Part shown: positions 46,904 through 56,265 of the stretch, in pieces
Layout of the letters: each line of letters opens with the position of its first letter
Numbering within the stretch: the stretch's first letter is position 1
Assembly (NCBI RefSeq): GCF_900606115.1
Contig: NZ_UWPJ01000011.1
Coordinates: forward strand, 41,226-105,225
Source of the DNA: Pigmentiphaga humi
Lineage (GTDB): Bacteria; Pseudomonadota; Gammaproteobacteria; Burkholderiales; Burkholderiaceae_B
Length of the DNA: 64,000 bases
Direction of reading: 5' to 3'
Translations under genes and position numbers: made by a program
Notes under the pieces: model-generated
The model's input: the letters and a program-made list of their open reading frames with translations, nothing else
What the model was told of the DNA's origin: nothing
Databases searched by the model: none

Positions 46904-49258
46904 TCACGGCAGGTAGTTCTCGCGGCGCGCGCCTTCGCCCGTGTTGCTGCCGCCGTTGCCGTTGATCAGGTTGCCCAGGCTGTCGATGAGCCGGGACATG
47001 GGATCGGCCGAGGGCTGGGGCACGCCGACGCTGGCCACTGCCTGCCCCGGCGGGAATTCCGCGAAGTAGTAATCGCCGTCGCTGACGACGATGCCTTGCG
47101 GCATGGGCTGTTCGCGCTGCGGGACGTCCTTGAGCGCCTGCTGCATGAACTTCAGCCAGATCGGCATGGCGGCGCCGCCGCCGGTTTCGCGCGTGCCCAG
47201 CGAGCGCGGCTGGTCGTAGCCCAGCCAGGCCACGCCCACCAGCCCGGGGGTATAGCCCGCGAACCAGGCATCCACCGAGTTGTTGGTCGTGCCGGTCTTG
47301 CCGCCCACGTCCGAACGCTTGAGCGACAGCGCGGCGCGCGCCGTGCCGGTGCGCACCACGTCGCGCAGCATGGAGTCGGCGATGAAGGCGGTGCGGGCAT
47401 CGATGGCGCGCAGCGATTCGTCGCCGGCCTTGGTGGGACGGGCCTGCATCAGCACGCGGCCGGTACTGTCGGTGACCTTGTCGATCAGGTAGGGCGTCAC
47501 GCGGTAGCCGCCGTTGGCGAACACCGAGTAGGCGCCGGCCATCTGCAGCGGCGTGACCGAGCCGGCGCCCAGCGCCATGGTCAGGTAGGCCGGGTGGCGG
47601 GCGGCCTCGAAGCCGAAGCGGGTGATGTAGTCCTGCGCATACTGCGGGCCGATGCTTTGCAGAATGCGGATCGACACCAGGTTCTTGGACTTGGCCAGGC
47701 CCTGGCGCATGGTCATCGGCGGTTCGTTCTTGCCGTCGTAGTTCTTCGGTTCCCAGCGCTGCGAGCCTGTGGCCGAAGCCTCCAGCACGAAAGGGTCGTC
47801 CGAGACGATGGTGGCGGGAGTCAGTCCGCGCTCCAGCGACGCCGCGTAGATGAAGGGCTTGAAGCTGGAGCCCGGCTGGCGCCAGGCCTGCGTCACGCGG
47901 TTGAACTTGCCGTTGTGGAAGTCGAAGCCGCCCACCATGGCGCGGATCGCGCCGTTCTGGGGATCAGTGGAGACGAAGGCGCCCTGGACCTGGGGAATCT
48001 GCAGGATTTCCCAGTCGTTGCCGGTCTTGAGGATGCGCACGACGGCGCCGCGGCGCAGTTTCATCGAAGGCTGGGCCTTGGGCGACAGCGCGGACTGCGC
48101 GAACTTGAGGCCCTTGCCGGAGATTTCGATGATCTCGCCCGAGCTGCGCGCCACCCGTACCTTGGCGGGCTCGGCGGACAGCACCACGGCGGCCATCAGG
48201 TTGTCGCTGTCGGGGTAGTCGTTGAGCGCGTCGTCCACCGCCTCGTTGAGCTTCTCGGCATCGCCGTCGATGCCGGCGGGCAGGTCGACGAAGGCTTCCG
48301 GGCCGCGATAGCCATGGCGGCGCTCGTAGTCGAGCACGCCGTCGCGCAGGGCGCCGTAGGCCGCGTCCTGCATGTCGGACTTGACCGTGGTGTAGACGTT
48401 CAGGCCGCGCGTATAGGTCTCTTCCTTGTAGATGTCGTAGACCAGTTGGCGGGCCAGTTCGGCCACGTACTCGGCGCGCACGCCGAATTCGCCGCCCAAT
48501 TGGCGGATCTTCAGCTTTTCGTCGAGCGCGGCGCGGTACTCGGGTTCGGTCAGGTAGCCCAGGCCGGTCATGCGCTGCAGCACGTATTGCTGGCGCAGCT
48601 TGGCGCGGGTCGGGTTGACCACCGGGTTGTAGCGCGAGGGGGCCTTGGGGATCCCGGCGAGCATGGCCGCCTCGGCGGCGGTGATCTCCGACAGCGGCTT
48701 GCCGTAGTAGATCCGGGCCGCCGACGCGAAACCGTAGGAGCGCTGGCCCAGGTAGATCTGGTTGATGTAGAGCTCCAGGATCTGGTCCTTGGTGAGATTG
48801 GCCTCGATCTTGAAGGTCAGCAGGATCTCGTAGAGCTTGCGGGTCCAGGTCTTTTCGGACGACAGATAGAAGTTGCGCGCCACCTGCATGGTGATCGTGC
48901 TGGCGCCCTGGCTTTTGGAAAAGTTGACGACGTTGGTGAGCGCGGCGCGGACGGCGCCGGTCCAGTCGATGCCGCCATGTTGGTAGAAACGGTCGTCTTC
49001 TGCGGACAAGATCGCCGATTTCAGCACGTCGGGCACGTCGCGGATGCGCACTACGTTGCGCCGCTCTTCGCCGAACTCGCCGATCAGGGTGTTGTCCGAG
49101 GTGTAGACGCGCAGCGGCATCTTGGGATGGTAGTCGGTCAGGGCGTCGAGGTCTGGCAGGTTGGGGTATGCCAGCGCCAGCGCCAGGCCGACCAGCAGGA
49201 TGCCGCAGGCGGCCAGGCCGGCGAGAATGCCGAGGACCTTCAGGATGATACGGGACAT
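46904..49258 (-). CDS. mrcA: penicillin-binding protein 1A (bifunctional transglycosylase/transpeptidase)
   Basis: The 784-residue product has an N-terminal membrane anchor (GILAGLAACGILLVGLALAL) and a GT51 glycosyltransferase domain with the EDDRFYQHGGIDW motif. An OB-like insert follows. The transpeptidase domain contains the SxxK motif PGSSFKPF and KTGTTN. It polymerises and crosslinks peptidoglycan. ATG 49258 removes 64 spurious upstream residues. It is divergent from aroK. Confidence 0.95.
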   Translation of the reverse strand: MSRIILKVLGILAGLAACGILLVGLALALAYPNLPDLDALTDYHPKMPLRVYTSDNTLIGEFGEERRNVVRIRDVPDVLKSAILSAEDDRFYQHGGIDWTGAVRAALTNVVNFSKSQGASTITMQVARNFYLSSEKTWTRKLYEILLTFKIEANLTKDQILELYINQIYLGQRSYGFASAARIYYGKPLSEITAAEAAMLAGIPKAPSRYNPVVNPTRAKLRQQYVLQRMTGLGYLTEPEYRAALDEKLKIRQLGGEFGVRAEYVAELARQLVYDIYKEETYTRGLNVYTTVKSDMQDAAYGALRDGVLDYERRHGYRGPEAFVDLPAGIDGDAEKLNEAVDDALNDYPDSDNLMAAVVLSAEPAKVRVARSSGEIIEISGKGLKFAQSALSPKAQPSMKLRRGAVVRILKTGNDWEILQIPQVQGAFVSTDPQNGAIRAMVGGFDFHNGKFNRVTQAWRQPGSSFKPFIYAASLERGLTPATIVSDDPFVLEASATGSQRWEPKNYDGKNEPPMTMRQGLAKSKNLVSIRILQSIGPQYAQDYITRFGFEAARHPAYLTMALGAGSVTPLQMAGAYSVFANGGYRVTPYLIDKVTDSTGRVLMQARPTKAGDESLRAIDARTAFIADSMLRDVVRTGTARAALSLKRSDVGGKTGTTNNSVDAWFAGYTPGLVGVAWLGYDQPRSLGTRETGGGAAMPIWLKFMQQALKDVPQREQPMPQGIVVSDGDYYFAEFPPGQAVASVGVPQPSADPMSRLIDSLGNLINGNGGSNTGEGARRENYLP

Positions 49259-49456
49259 GAGGAAGCTGTTTCTCGTGCGAGGACGAGACCCATTATAGGA
49301 ACATAGGGCGGTAGCGGCCTTATAGACCCGCCGGGCGGGCTGGGGTTCCTGTAACAGATGATGTGCAAAAGTCCCGGCGGCGATTTTCGGCTGGGGCGCT
49401 CTTGCGGGATAATGGGCTCTTGTAACTATATTTCGTGGCTTCGGCCTCACTAGCCA

Positions 49457-50077
49457 GTGGATCAGCTTTCCTACGATTCATGCGCGGCCGCCGCTACGGG
49501 GCCGGCGGGCACGGATTTCGTGCCGCCCGTGTTCCTGGTCGGAATGATGGGAGCGGGCAAGACCACCATCGGGCGCGGGCTCGCCCGGGCATTGTCGCGC
49601 GAGTTCATCGACGTCGACCATGTGCTGGAGGCGCGCTGCGGCGTGCGGGTGCCGATCATCTTCGATCTCGAGGGCGAGGCGGGCTTTCGCCGCCGCGAGA
49701 CCCTTGCGCTGGACGAATGCAGCCGTGTTTCCGGGGCCGTGCTGGCCACCGGCGGCGGAGCCGTGCTGGCCGAAGAGAACCGCCGCATGCTGCGGGCGCG
49801 CGGCGTCGTGGTCTATCTGCGCGCGCGCGCAGACGAGCTCTACCAGCGCACCCGCCACGACCGCAACCGGCCGCTGCTGCAGACGGCCGACCCGCTGGCC
49901 CGCATCGGCGAACTGCTGCGCCAGCGCGAACCGCTGTACGAAGAAATCGCCGACCTGGTCATCGATACGGGCAAGGGCTCGGTTCCCAGGCTGGTCAACC
50001 GCATCCTGCCCCTGCTCGCAACCTGCAACAAGCGCGTCACGCCGCCCGCCGAGCTGCCGCCGCTGGAGTGCCTATGA
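49457..50077 (+). CDS. aroK: shikimate kinase
   Basis: The 206-residue product starts at GTG 49457. It carries the P-loop GMMGAGKTT, the shikimate-binding region FIDVDHVLEARCG, GEAGFRRRET and ATGGGAVL, and the lid Arg in HDRNRPLL. It phosphorylates shikimate in aromatic amino acid synthesis. A 30-residue N-terminal extension precedes the kinase core. The stop overlaps the aroB ATG (ATGA). Confidence 0.95.
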   Translation: MDQLSYDSCAAAATGPAGTDFVPPVFLVGMMGAGKTTIGRGLARALSREFIDVDHVLEARCGVRVPIIFDLEGEAGFRRRETLALDECSRVSGAVLATGGGAVLAEENRRMLRARGVVVYLRARADELYQRTRHDRNRPLLQTADPLARIGELLRQREPLYEEIADLVIDTGKGSVPRLVNRILPLLATCNKRVTPPAELPPLECL

Positions 50078-51183
50078 AACAAGTACGTGTCGAAACCCCC
50101 GGCGGAAATTATTCCATCCAGATCGCCCCCGGCCGCCTGGACCGCCTGGCCGAGGCCGTGCCGGCCGACGCGACCACCCTGGTCCTGGTGACCAATCCCA
50201 CCGTCGCCGCGCTCTACGCCGAGCGCGCCGAGCGGGCGCTGTCGGCAACCGGCAAGCGGGTGCTGCGCATCGAGCTGCCCGACGGCGAGCAATACAAGGA
50301 TTGGCAGACGCTCAACCTGATCTTCGACGGCATGCTGGCGCAGCATTGCGATCGCAAGGCAGTAATCGTGGCGCTGGGCGGCGGGGTGATCGGCGACATC
50401 GCCGGCTTCGCCGCGGCGGTCTACATGCGCGGCATCCGCTTCATCCAGGTGCCGACCACGCTGTTGTCGCAGGTCGATTCCTCCGTGGGCGGCAAGACCG
50501 CCGTCAACCATCCGATCGGCAAAAACATGCTTGGCGCGTTCTACCAGCCGATCTCGGTGGAAATCGACACCGATGTGCTCAACACCCTGCCGGCGCGTGA
50601 AGTCTCCGCGGGCCTGGCCGAGGTCATCAAATACGGCGCCATCCTCGACGCGGAGTTCTTTGCCTGGTGCGAAGCCCACGCACAAGACCTGCGCGCGCTC
50701 GACCCGCAGGCGCTGGCCCACGCCATCGCCCGTTCCTGCGAGCTCAAGGCCTTCGTCGTCTCGCAGGACGAACGCGAGACCGGCCTGCGCGCGATCCTGA
50801 ACTTCGGCCATACCTTCGCCCATGCCATCGAGGCGGGGCTGGGCTTCGGCGCCTGGCTGCATGGCGAGGCCGTGGGCTGCGGCATGGTGCAGGCGGCCGA
50901 GCTGTCGGCGCTGGCCGCCGGGCTGGTGCAGGCCGATGCCGAGCGCATCCGCGCGCTGACGCTGGCGATAGGCTGTCCCGTCTACGCGCCCGACCTGGGC
51001 ACCGAACGCTGGTTCGACCTGATGCAGGGCGACAAGAAAACCGAGGCCGGGCAATTGCGCTTCATCCTGCTGCCGAAACTGGGCGAGGCGGTGCGAACGC
51101 CGGCCGACGCCGCGCTGGTCCGGCAGGCGCTGGACCGGACGGTAGCGAAAACCGCGGGCGAGCAGCCAGCCGTCGTCGCCTGA
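50074..51183 (+). CDS. aroB: 3-dehydroquinate synthase
   Basis: The 369-residue product has the NAD-binding GDGEQ-type segment (PDGEQYKDWQTLN), the GGGVIGDIAGFAAA loop, the PTTLLSQVDSSVGGKTAVNH motif and the zinc ligands in GLAEVIKYGAI, NFGHTFAHAIE and LHGEAVGCGM. It converts DAHP to 3-dehydroquinate. Operon aroK-aroB-dgt is a conserved proteobacterial order. Confidence 0.97.
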   Translation: MKQVRVETPGGNYSIQIAPGRLDRLAEAVPADATTLVLVTNPTVAALYAERAERALSATGKRVLRIELPDGEQYKDWQTLNLIFDGMLAQHCDRKAVIVALGGGVIGDIAGFAAAVYMRGIRFIQVPTTLLSQVDSSVGGKTAVNHPIGKNMLGAFYQPISVEIDTDVLNTLPAREVSAGLAEVIKYGAILDAEFFAWCEAHAQDLRALDPQALAHAIARSCELKAFVVSQDERETGLRAILNFGHTFAHAIEAGLGFGAWLHGEAVGCGMVQAAELSALAAGLVQADAERIRALTLAIGCPVYAPDLGTERWFDLMQGDKKTEAGQLRFILLPKLGEAVRTPADAALVRQALDRTVAKTAGEQPAVVA

Positions 51184-51210
51184 ACCCCATCGAAGGAGCC
51201 TCTTACGACC

Positions 51211-52347
51211 ATGCCGCAAGTCCTTGCTCCTTACGCCGCCGACCCGGCCGCCACGCGCGGCCGGCGCCATCCCGAAGCCCCGCCCGAGGGGCGCACCGAA
51301 TTCCAGCGCGACCGCGACCGCATCATCCACGCCAACGCCTTCCGGCGGCTGGAGTACAAGACCCAGGTATTCGTCAACCACGAAGGCGACCTGTTCCGCA
51401 CCCGGCTCACGCACAGCCTGGAGGTGGCGCAGATCGCCCGCTCCGTGGCGCGCAATCTCGGCCTGAACGAAGACCTGGCCGAAGCCATCTCGCTGGCGCA
51501 CGACCTGGGCCATACACCTTTCGGCCACGCCGGGCAGGACATCCTGCACGCCTGCATGCACGAGTTCGCGCCCGAGGCCGGCGGCTTCGAGCACAACCTG
51601 CAAAGCCTGCGCGTGGTGGACGAGCTCGAAGAGCGCTATGCCGACTTCGACGGCCTGAACCTGTGTTTCGAAACGCGCGAAGGCATACTGAAACATTGCT
51701 CGCTGACGCGCGCGGCGCGGCTGGGCGACGTCGGCGAGCGCTTCCTCCGGCGCACCCAGCCCTCGCTCGAAGCCCAGCTCGCCAATCTGTCCGACGAGAT
51801 CGCCTACAACAACCATGACATCGACGACGGTCTGCGCTCGGGCCTGATCACGCTGGAGCAACTGCGCCAGGTGCGCATCTTCGCGCGCCACTACCGGGAG
51901 GTGGTCCAGCGCTACCCGGAGCTGCCGGAACGCCGAGCCATTACCGAGACCGTGCGGCGCATGATCAACACCCTGATCATCGACCTGACCGGCACCACCG
52001 CCGAGCACATCGCCGAACACCGGCCGCAGTCGATCGACGACGTGCGGGGCGGACCTCCGCTGGCGGGCTTCAGCGCCGCGCTGCGCGCCGAGGCCGACGA
52101 GCTGAAGACGTTCCTGCGCGATAACCTCTACCGGCACTACAAGGTGCTGCGCATGACCACCAAGGCCAAGCGCATCCTGCGCGACCTGTTCACCGCCTTC
52201 ATGGACGATCCGCGCCTGCTGCCGCCGCAATACCAGGCGCGCGCCAGTCTCGGCCAGGCGCGCGCCATCGCCGACTACATCGCCGGCATGACCGACCGCT
52301 ACGCGATCAAGGAGCACCGGCGGCTGTTCCTGGTGAGCGACGAATAG
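51211..52347 (+). CDS. dgt: deoxyguanosinetriphosphate triphosphohydrolase-like protein
   Basis: The 378-residue HD-domain protein has ligands in [29 protein letters not shown] and [13 protein letters not shown]. It hydrolyses dNTPs to nucleoside and triphosphate and resembles the shorter, broad-specificity dGTPase type 2. It starts 27 bases after aroB with GAAGGAGCC upstream. It is convergent with the LysR gene at 52385. Confidence 0.94.
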   Translation: MPQVLAPYAADPAATRGRRHPEAPPEGRTEFQRDRDRIIHANAFRRLEYKTQVFVNHEGDLFRTRLTHSLEVAQIARSVARNLGLNEDLAEAISLAHDLGHTPFGHAGQDILHACMHEFAPEAGGFEHNLQSLRVVDELEERYADFDGLNLCFETREGILKHCSLTRAARLGDVGERFLRRTQPSLEAQLANLSDEIAYNNHDIDDGLRSGLITLEQLRQVRIFARHYREVVQRYPELPERRAITETVRRMINTLIIDLTGTTAEHIAEHRPQSIDDVRGGPPLAGFSAALRAEADELKTFLRDNLYRHYKVLRMTTKAKRILRDLFTAFMDDPRLLPPQYQARASLGQARAIADYIAGMTDRYAIKEHRRLFLVSDE

Positions 52348-52384
52348 CGCAACGGCCGCCGGCCCTGAGCCGGGCGGCGCCCCC

Positions 52385-53308
52385 TCAGGTGGGCGGCCGC
52401 CCGAAAAATCGCTGGTATGCCAGGCTGCGCAGCCACGTCAGGCCGGGATCGCGGGCATAGCGCTCGTGCCAGGACTGCGCCACTTCGTAGGGCGGCAGGG
52501 GGAGCGGCGGTTCGTAGGTCCGGACTCCCCACGCATGTTCGAAAGTCGCCGCAAGCGTGCGCGGCACGGTGGCCAGGTAGTCGGTCTGCGCAACGATGCG
52601 GCCGATCGAGAGAAAGTGGCCGACCCGCAGCGCGATCGGCGCGCCGATGCCGGGGGAGGACAGGATGCGCTCCAGCACCTGCGCATGCCCGGTGATCGAT
52701 CCCGTGGCGATCACGTGCCCCAGGCTGCGGAAATTGTCCACGGTCAGCCGGCCGTGGATGGCGGGGTGGTCGCGGCGGGCGATGCAGGCGTACCTGGCCG
52801 TGAACAGCACGTCGGAACACATGCCCTCGGGATGGAGCCGCAAGTGGCCCATGGCCAGATCCACGGTGCCGTCGGCCATCGCGTCGTGCAGCGCCTTGCC
52901 CTGCAGCTGGCTGGTCTGCAGGCGCACGCCGGGCGCCTGGCGCGCCACCAGGTCCGCCAGGGTCGGCAGGAAGACCTGCTCGCTCACATCCGACATGGCC
53001 AACGTGAACACACGGTTTTCGGTTGCGGGATGGAAGACCGGCGGGTGCAGCGTCTGCCGGACGATATTCAGCGCCTGGCGGACCGGCGCGCTCAACTCGT
53101 CGGCAAACGGCGTAGGCACCAGCCCGTGCGGCTGGCGCAGGAAGAGGTCGTCGCCGTAGGCATGGCGCAGCCGGGTCAATGCGCGGCTCATGGCGGGCTG
53201 GCTCAAGCCCAGTTCGCGGCCGGCCGCGGTGAGGTTGCGGGTCTGGTAGACGGCCTGGAAGAGTTCCAGCAGATTCAGATCGACCTGGTGCGAGAGACGT
53301 TTCGCCAA
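52385..53308 (-). CDS. LysR-family transcriptional regulator
   Basis: The 307-residue product has the N-terminal HTH (LNLLELFQAVYQTRNLTAAG, then LGLSQPAMSRALTRLR) and a C-terminal sensing domain, NodD/LinR-like. The start is a TTG at 53308; no in-frame ATG is better placed. An AGGGGG sequence supplied by repeat copy F sits 5 bases upstream and can serve as ribosome-binding site. It is divergent from the TPP-enzyme operon at 53524 and probably regulates it. Confidence 0.9.
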   Translation of the reverse strand: MAKRLSHQVDLNLLELFQAVYQTRNLTAAGRELGLSQPAMSRALTRLRHAYGDDLFLRQPHGLVPTPFADELSAPVRQALNIVRQTLHPPVFHPATENRVFTLAMSDVSEQVFLPTLADLVARQAPGVRLQTSQLQGKALHDAMADGTVDLAMGHLRLHPEGMCSDVLFTARYACIARRDHPAIHGRLTVDNFRSLGHVIATGSITGHAQVLERILSSPGIGAPIALRVGHFLSIGRIVAQTDYLATVPRTLAATFEHAWGVRTYEPPLPLPPYEVAQSWHERYARDPGLTWLRSLAYQRFFGRPPT

Positions 53309-53312
53309 TGGG

Positions 53313-53380
53313 ACCCCCTACGCGCTTACGCGCGCCCCCAGGGGCGGCACCCGGCGAAGCGGGATCCGTTATGCCCTGGA
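53313..53380 (+). repeat. intergenic multi-hairpin repeat, copy F (upstream of LysR gene)
   Basis: ACCCCCTACGCGCTTACGCG, then GCCCCC/AGGGGC, then a shortened ACCCGGC-GAAGC-GGGATCC arm and GCCCTGGA. This copy is slightly eroded. It lies between two divergent genes, 5 bases from the LysR start. Confidence 0.75.
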
Positions 53381-53523
53381 TCAGGGCGGCGTCTAAGCGG
53401 CGCGAATAGCACGTGGCGCATGCAGAATAGACATGCGTTCGAAGCATGTCTGATATCAGTTCATTTCATTTTACGCATTTCGTCGGCCTTTGTACGATGG
53501 TTACCAAAATATCAGGAGACCTT

Positions 53524-55239
53524 ATGTACAGCAGCGCCCACTATCTGCTCCAGGGGCTGACCGACCTGAACGTCGAGTACGTCTTTTCCAACCTGGGCAC
53601 CGACCACGCGACCATCCTCGAGGAGCTTGCGCGCTGGCGCAAGGAAGGGCGCCCGCATCCGCGCTTCGTCCTGTGCGCCCACGAGAACGTCGCCATCCAC
53701 ATGGCGGCGGGGTACGCGGCGATGACCGGGCGCGGCCAGGCGGTCATGGTGCACGTCGATGCGGGCACGGCCAACGCCGCCATGGGCATGCACAACATGT
53801 TCCGCTCGCGCCTGCCGGTCATGCTGATGGCGGGGCGCTCGCCGCATACCCTCCACGGAGAGCTGCAGGGCTCGCGCGACAACTACGTGCACTTCGTGCA
53901 GGATCCGTTCGACATCGGCAGCCTGGTCAGGCCCTACGTGAAGTGGGAATACACCTTGTCGACCGGCGTCAACGCGCGGGAAGTCCTGCGCCGCGGGCAT
54001 GCCGTCATGCAGAGCGATCCGCCCGGACCGGTCTACCTCACCCTGCCGCGCGAAGCGCTGGCCGAGCAGTGGGAAGAAGAGCAGGTGCGCGAGTTCAGCG
54101 AAGCGCGCTACGGTCCCGTGGCGCTGGGCGGCATCGACGAGCAGCGGGCCGGACAGATCGCCCAGGCCCTGATGGACGCGGAAAAGCCGATCGCCGTCGC
54201 GGCCTACCTGGGCCGCAGCGCGCAAGCCATGCAGGCGCTGGAAGAGCTGGCCATGCTGTGCGGCATCGCCGTGTACGAGTTCTCGCCCTTTACCTTGAAC
54301 ATTTCGCGTGAATCGCCGTGCTTCGCCGGTTTCGATCCCGCCCCGGGCGTGGCCGAGGCCGACCTCGGGCTGCTGCTCGACGTGGACGTGCCCTGGCTGC
54401 CCAAATACATGCGCGAACGCCCAGAGACGCGCTGGGTGCACATCGACGTCGATCCCATCAAGAAAGACTTCCCCATGTGGGGCTTCGCCACCGACATGCG
54501 GGTGCAGGCCGATTGCGCCACGGTGCTGCGCCAGGTCATCGGCATCGTCGAGGCGCGCGCCGACGATGCGTTCCGCGCGCGCGTGCGCGGCCGCATGGCG
54601 CAGCTCGAGGCCGCCGCGTCGGCCCGGCGGGCCCGTGCCGCCCAGGCCGCCGCGCAGGGCGGCTCCCCGGGCGCCATCTCGCCCGCCTATCTGTGCGCGC
54701 AGCTGGACGCCGCGATCTCGCAGGACGACGTCATCGTCAGCGAAGCCATCCGCAACGCGCCCATGGTGCTCAACCACATCCGCCGCACCCGGCCGCAGAC
54801 CTTCCTGGGCACGGCCGGCGGCGGGCTGGGCTATAGCGGCGGCATGGCGCTGGGCGCCAGGCTCGCGCGCCCCGGCGTGCGCGCCATCCAGATCGTGGGC
54901 GACGGCGGCTTCCACTTCAGCGCGGCCACGGCCGTCTACGACGCCGCGCAGCGCTACGGGCTTCCCATCTTCACGGTCGTACTCGACAACGGCGGCTGGC
55001 AGGCCGTGAAAGAAGCCGTGCTGCGGGTCCACCCCGACGGCGCCGCGGCCGACGCCGACGAGTTCCATGCCCGGCTGAGCGGCGAAACGCGCGAGTTCGC
55101 CCAGGTCGCCCAGGCTTTCGGCGCGCACGGCGAACGGGTCGCCGATCCGGCCGAGGTCGGCCCGGCGATCCGGCGCTGCCTGGAGGCCGTGGACGCCGGG
55201 CGCGCGGCATTGCTGCACGTGCAGATCGGCAATATCTAG
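53524..55239 (+). CDS. thiamine-pyrophosphate-dependent enzyme (acetolactate synthase / 2-oxoacid decarboxylase family)
   Basis: The 571-residue product shows the family's three-domain layout. The cofactor-activating Glu is in CAHENVAIHMAAGY, and the C-terminal TPP motif GDGGFHFS ends in LDNGG. ATG 53524 is chosen for its AGGAGACCTT ribosome-binding site. Directly followed by a Bug protein and an aldehyde dehydrogenase, it most likely decarboxylates a 2-oxo acid to an aldehyde; a synthase or lyase role is also possible. Confidence 0.88.
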   Translation: MYSSAHYLLQGLTDLNVEYVFSNLGTDHATILEELARWRKEGRPHPRFVLCAHENVAIHMAAGYAAMTGRGQAVMVHVDAGTANAAMGMHNMFRSRLPVMLMAGRSPHTLHGELQGSRDNYVHFVQDPFDIGSLVRPYVKWEYTLSTGVNAREVLRRGHAVMQSDPPGPVYLTLPREALAEQWEEEQVREFSEARYGPVALGGIDEQRAGQIAQALMDAEKPIAVAAYLGRSAQAMQALEELAMLCGIAVYEFSPFTLNISRESPCFAGFDPAPGVAEADLGLLLDVDVPWLPKYMRERPETRWVHIDVDPIKKDFPMWGFATDMRVQADCATVLRQVIGIVEARADDAFRARVRGRMAQLEAAASARRARAAQAAAQGGSPGAISPAYLCAQLDAAISQDDVIVSEAIRNAPMVLNHIRRTRPQTFLGTAGGGLGYSGGMALGARLARPGVRAIQIVGDGGFHFSAATAVYDAAQRYGLPIFTVVLDNGGWQAVKEAVLRVHPDGAAADADEFHARLSGETREFAQVAQAFGAHGERVADPAEVGPAIRRCLEAVDAGRAALLHVQIGNI

Positions 55240-55271
55240 TAGCGCAAATACAAAAAAACCGGAGGAAGACA

Positions 55272-56237
55272 ATGAGCAAATCGAGAGCATGGCCCATCGC
55301 GGCCCTGGCGCTGGCCCCCATGTTGCTGGCGGCACCCGCGGCCCACGCCGCCTATCCCGACAAGCCCGTCACCATCGTGATCGGCTATGCCGCGGGCGGC
55401 GGCAACGACGTGCTGGCGCGCATCATGGCCGAAGAAATGAGCAAGGGCCTGAAACAGCCCGTCATCGTCGAGAACCGCGCGGGCGTGGCCTCGATTATCG
55501 GCGCGGCCTACGTGGCCAAGGCCAAGCCGGATGGCTATACGCTGTTCTGGGGCGCGAGCGGACCGATCTCGTTCAACCCCGGGCTGTATTCCAAGCTGCC
55601 CTATTCGGTCGACGACTTCAAGCCCATCTCCCTGACGGCGGTCTTTCCGCTCGTGCTCATCGCCAATGCCGAGCTTCCAGCCAAGAACGTGGCGGAACTC
55701 GTCGATTACTCCAAGGCACATCCCGACCGGGCCAACTACGGCTCCAGCGCCGCCTCCTTCCAACTGGTGACGGAACTGTTCAAGGCCAAGACCGGCGCGA
55801 GCTTCGCGCACATTCCCTACAAAGGCAGCAACGAATCCGCGCAATCCGTCATGGCCGGCAACGTCTCCATGGCCATCGTCGATCCCACGCCCGCCATGTC
55901 CGCGCTCCAGAGCAACCGCGTGCGCGCGCTCGGCGTGACCTCGGCCGCCCGTACCGAACTGCTGCCCGACGTGCCTACCCTCAAAGAGTCAGGCATAGAC
56001 CTCGACGTCGAACTGTGGGCCGGCCTGCTGGCGCCGGCCGGGACCCCGGACGACATCGTCCAGCGCCTGCAGGCCGAAGTGGCGCGCGTCACGGCCCTGC
56101 CCACGGTCAAGAAAAAATTCGCGGCCATCGGCAACACCGCGCGCTCCAGCACGTCCAAGGAATTCCACGACCTGATCCAGCGGGAAGTGCCGTTCTGGAC
56201 CAAGGTCGCCCGCGATAACGACATCAAGGCGAACTGA
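55272..56237 (+). CDS. Bug/TctC-family periplasmic solute-binding protein
   Basis: The 321-residue product has a signal peptide (MSKSRAWPIAALALAPMLL, cleaved after AHA). Bug motifs are YPDKPVTIVIGYAAGGGNDV, PDGYTLFWGASGP and PYKGSNESAQSVMAGNVSMA. ATG 55272 follows GGAGGAAGACA. It lies between the TPP enzyme and aldehyde dehydrogenase genes and probably captures the pathway's substrate. Confidence 0.92.
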   Translation: MSKSRAWPIAALALAPMLLAAPAAHAAYPDKPVTIVIGYAAGGGNDVLARIMAEEMSKGLKQPVIVENRAGVASIIGAAYVAKAKPDGYTLFWGASGPISFNPGLYSKLPYSVDDFKPISLTAVFPLVLIANAELPAKNVAELVDYSKAHPDRANYGSSAASFQLVTELFKAKTGASFAHIPYKGSNESAQSVMAGNVSMAIVDPTPAMSALQSNRVRALGVTSAARTELLPDVPTLKESGIDLDVELWAGLLAPAGTPDDIVQRLQAEVARVTALPTVKKKFAAIGNTARSSTSKEFHDLIQREVPFWTKVARDNDIKAN

Positions 56238-56265
56238 AACCGGCCTCGTCTTTGTGGACACAGAC

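Noticed and set aside
46130..49306. 1058-codon open frame antisense to lptM and mrcA
   Set aside because: Shadow of PBP1A with His/Gly/Val-rich composition; the sense PBP1A motifs are unambiguous.
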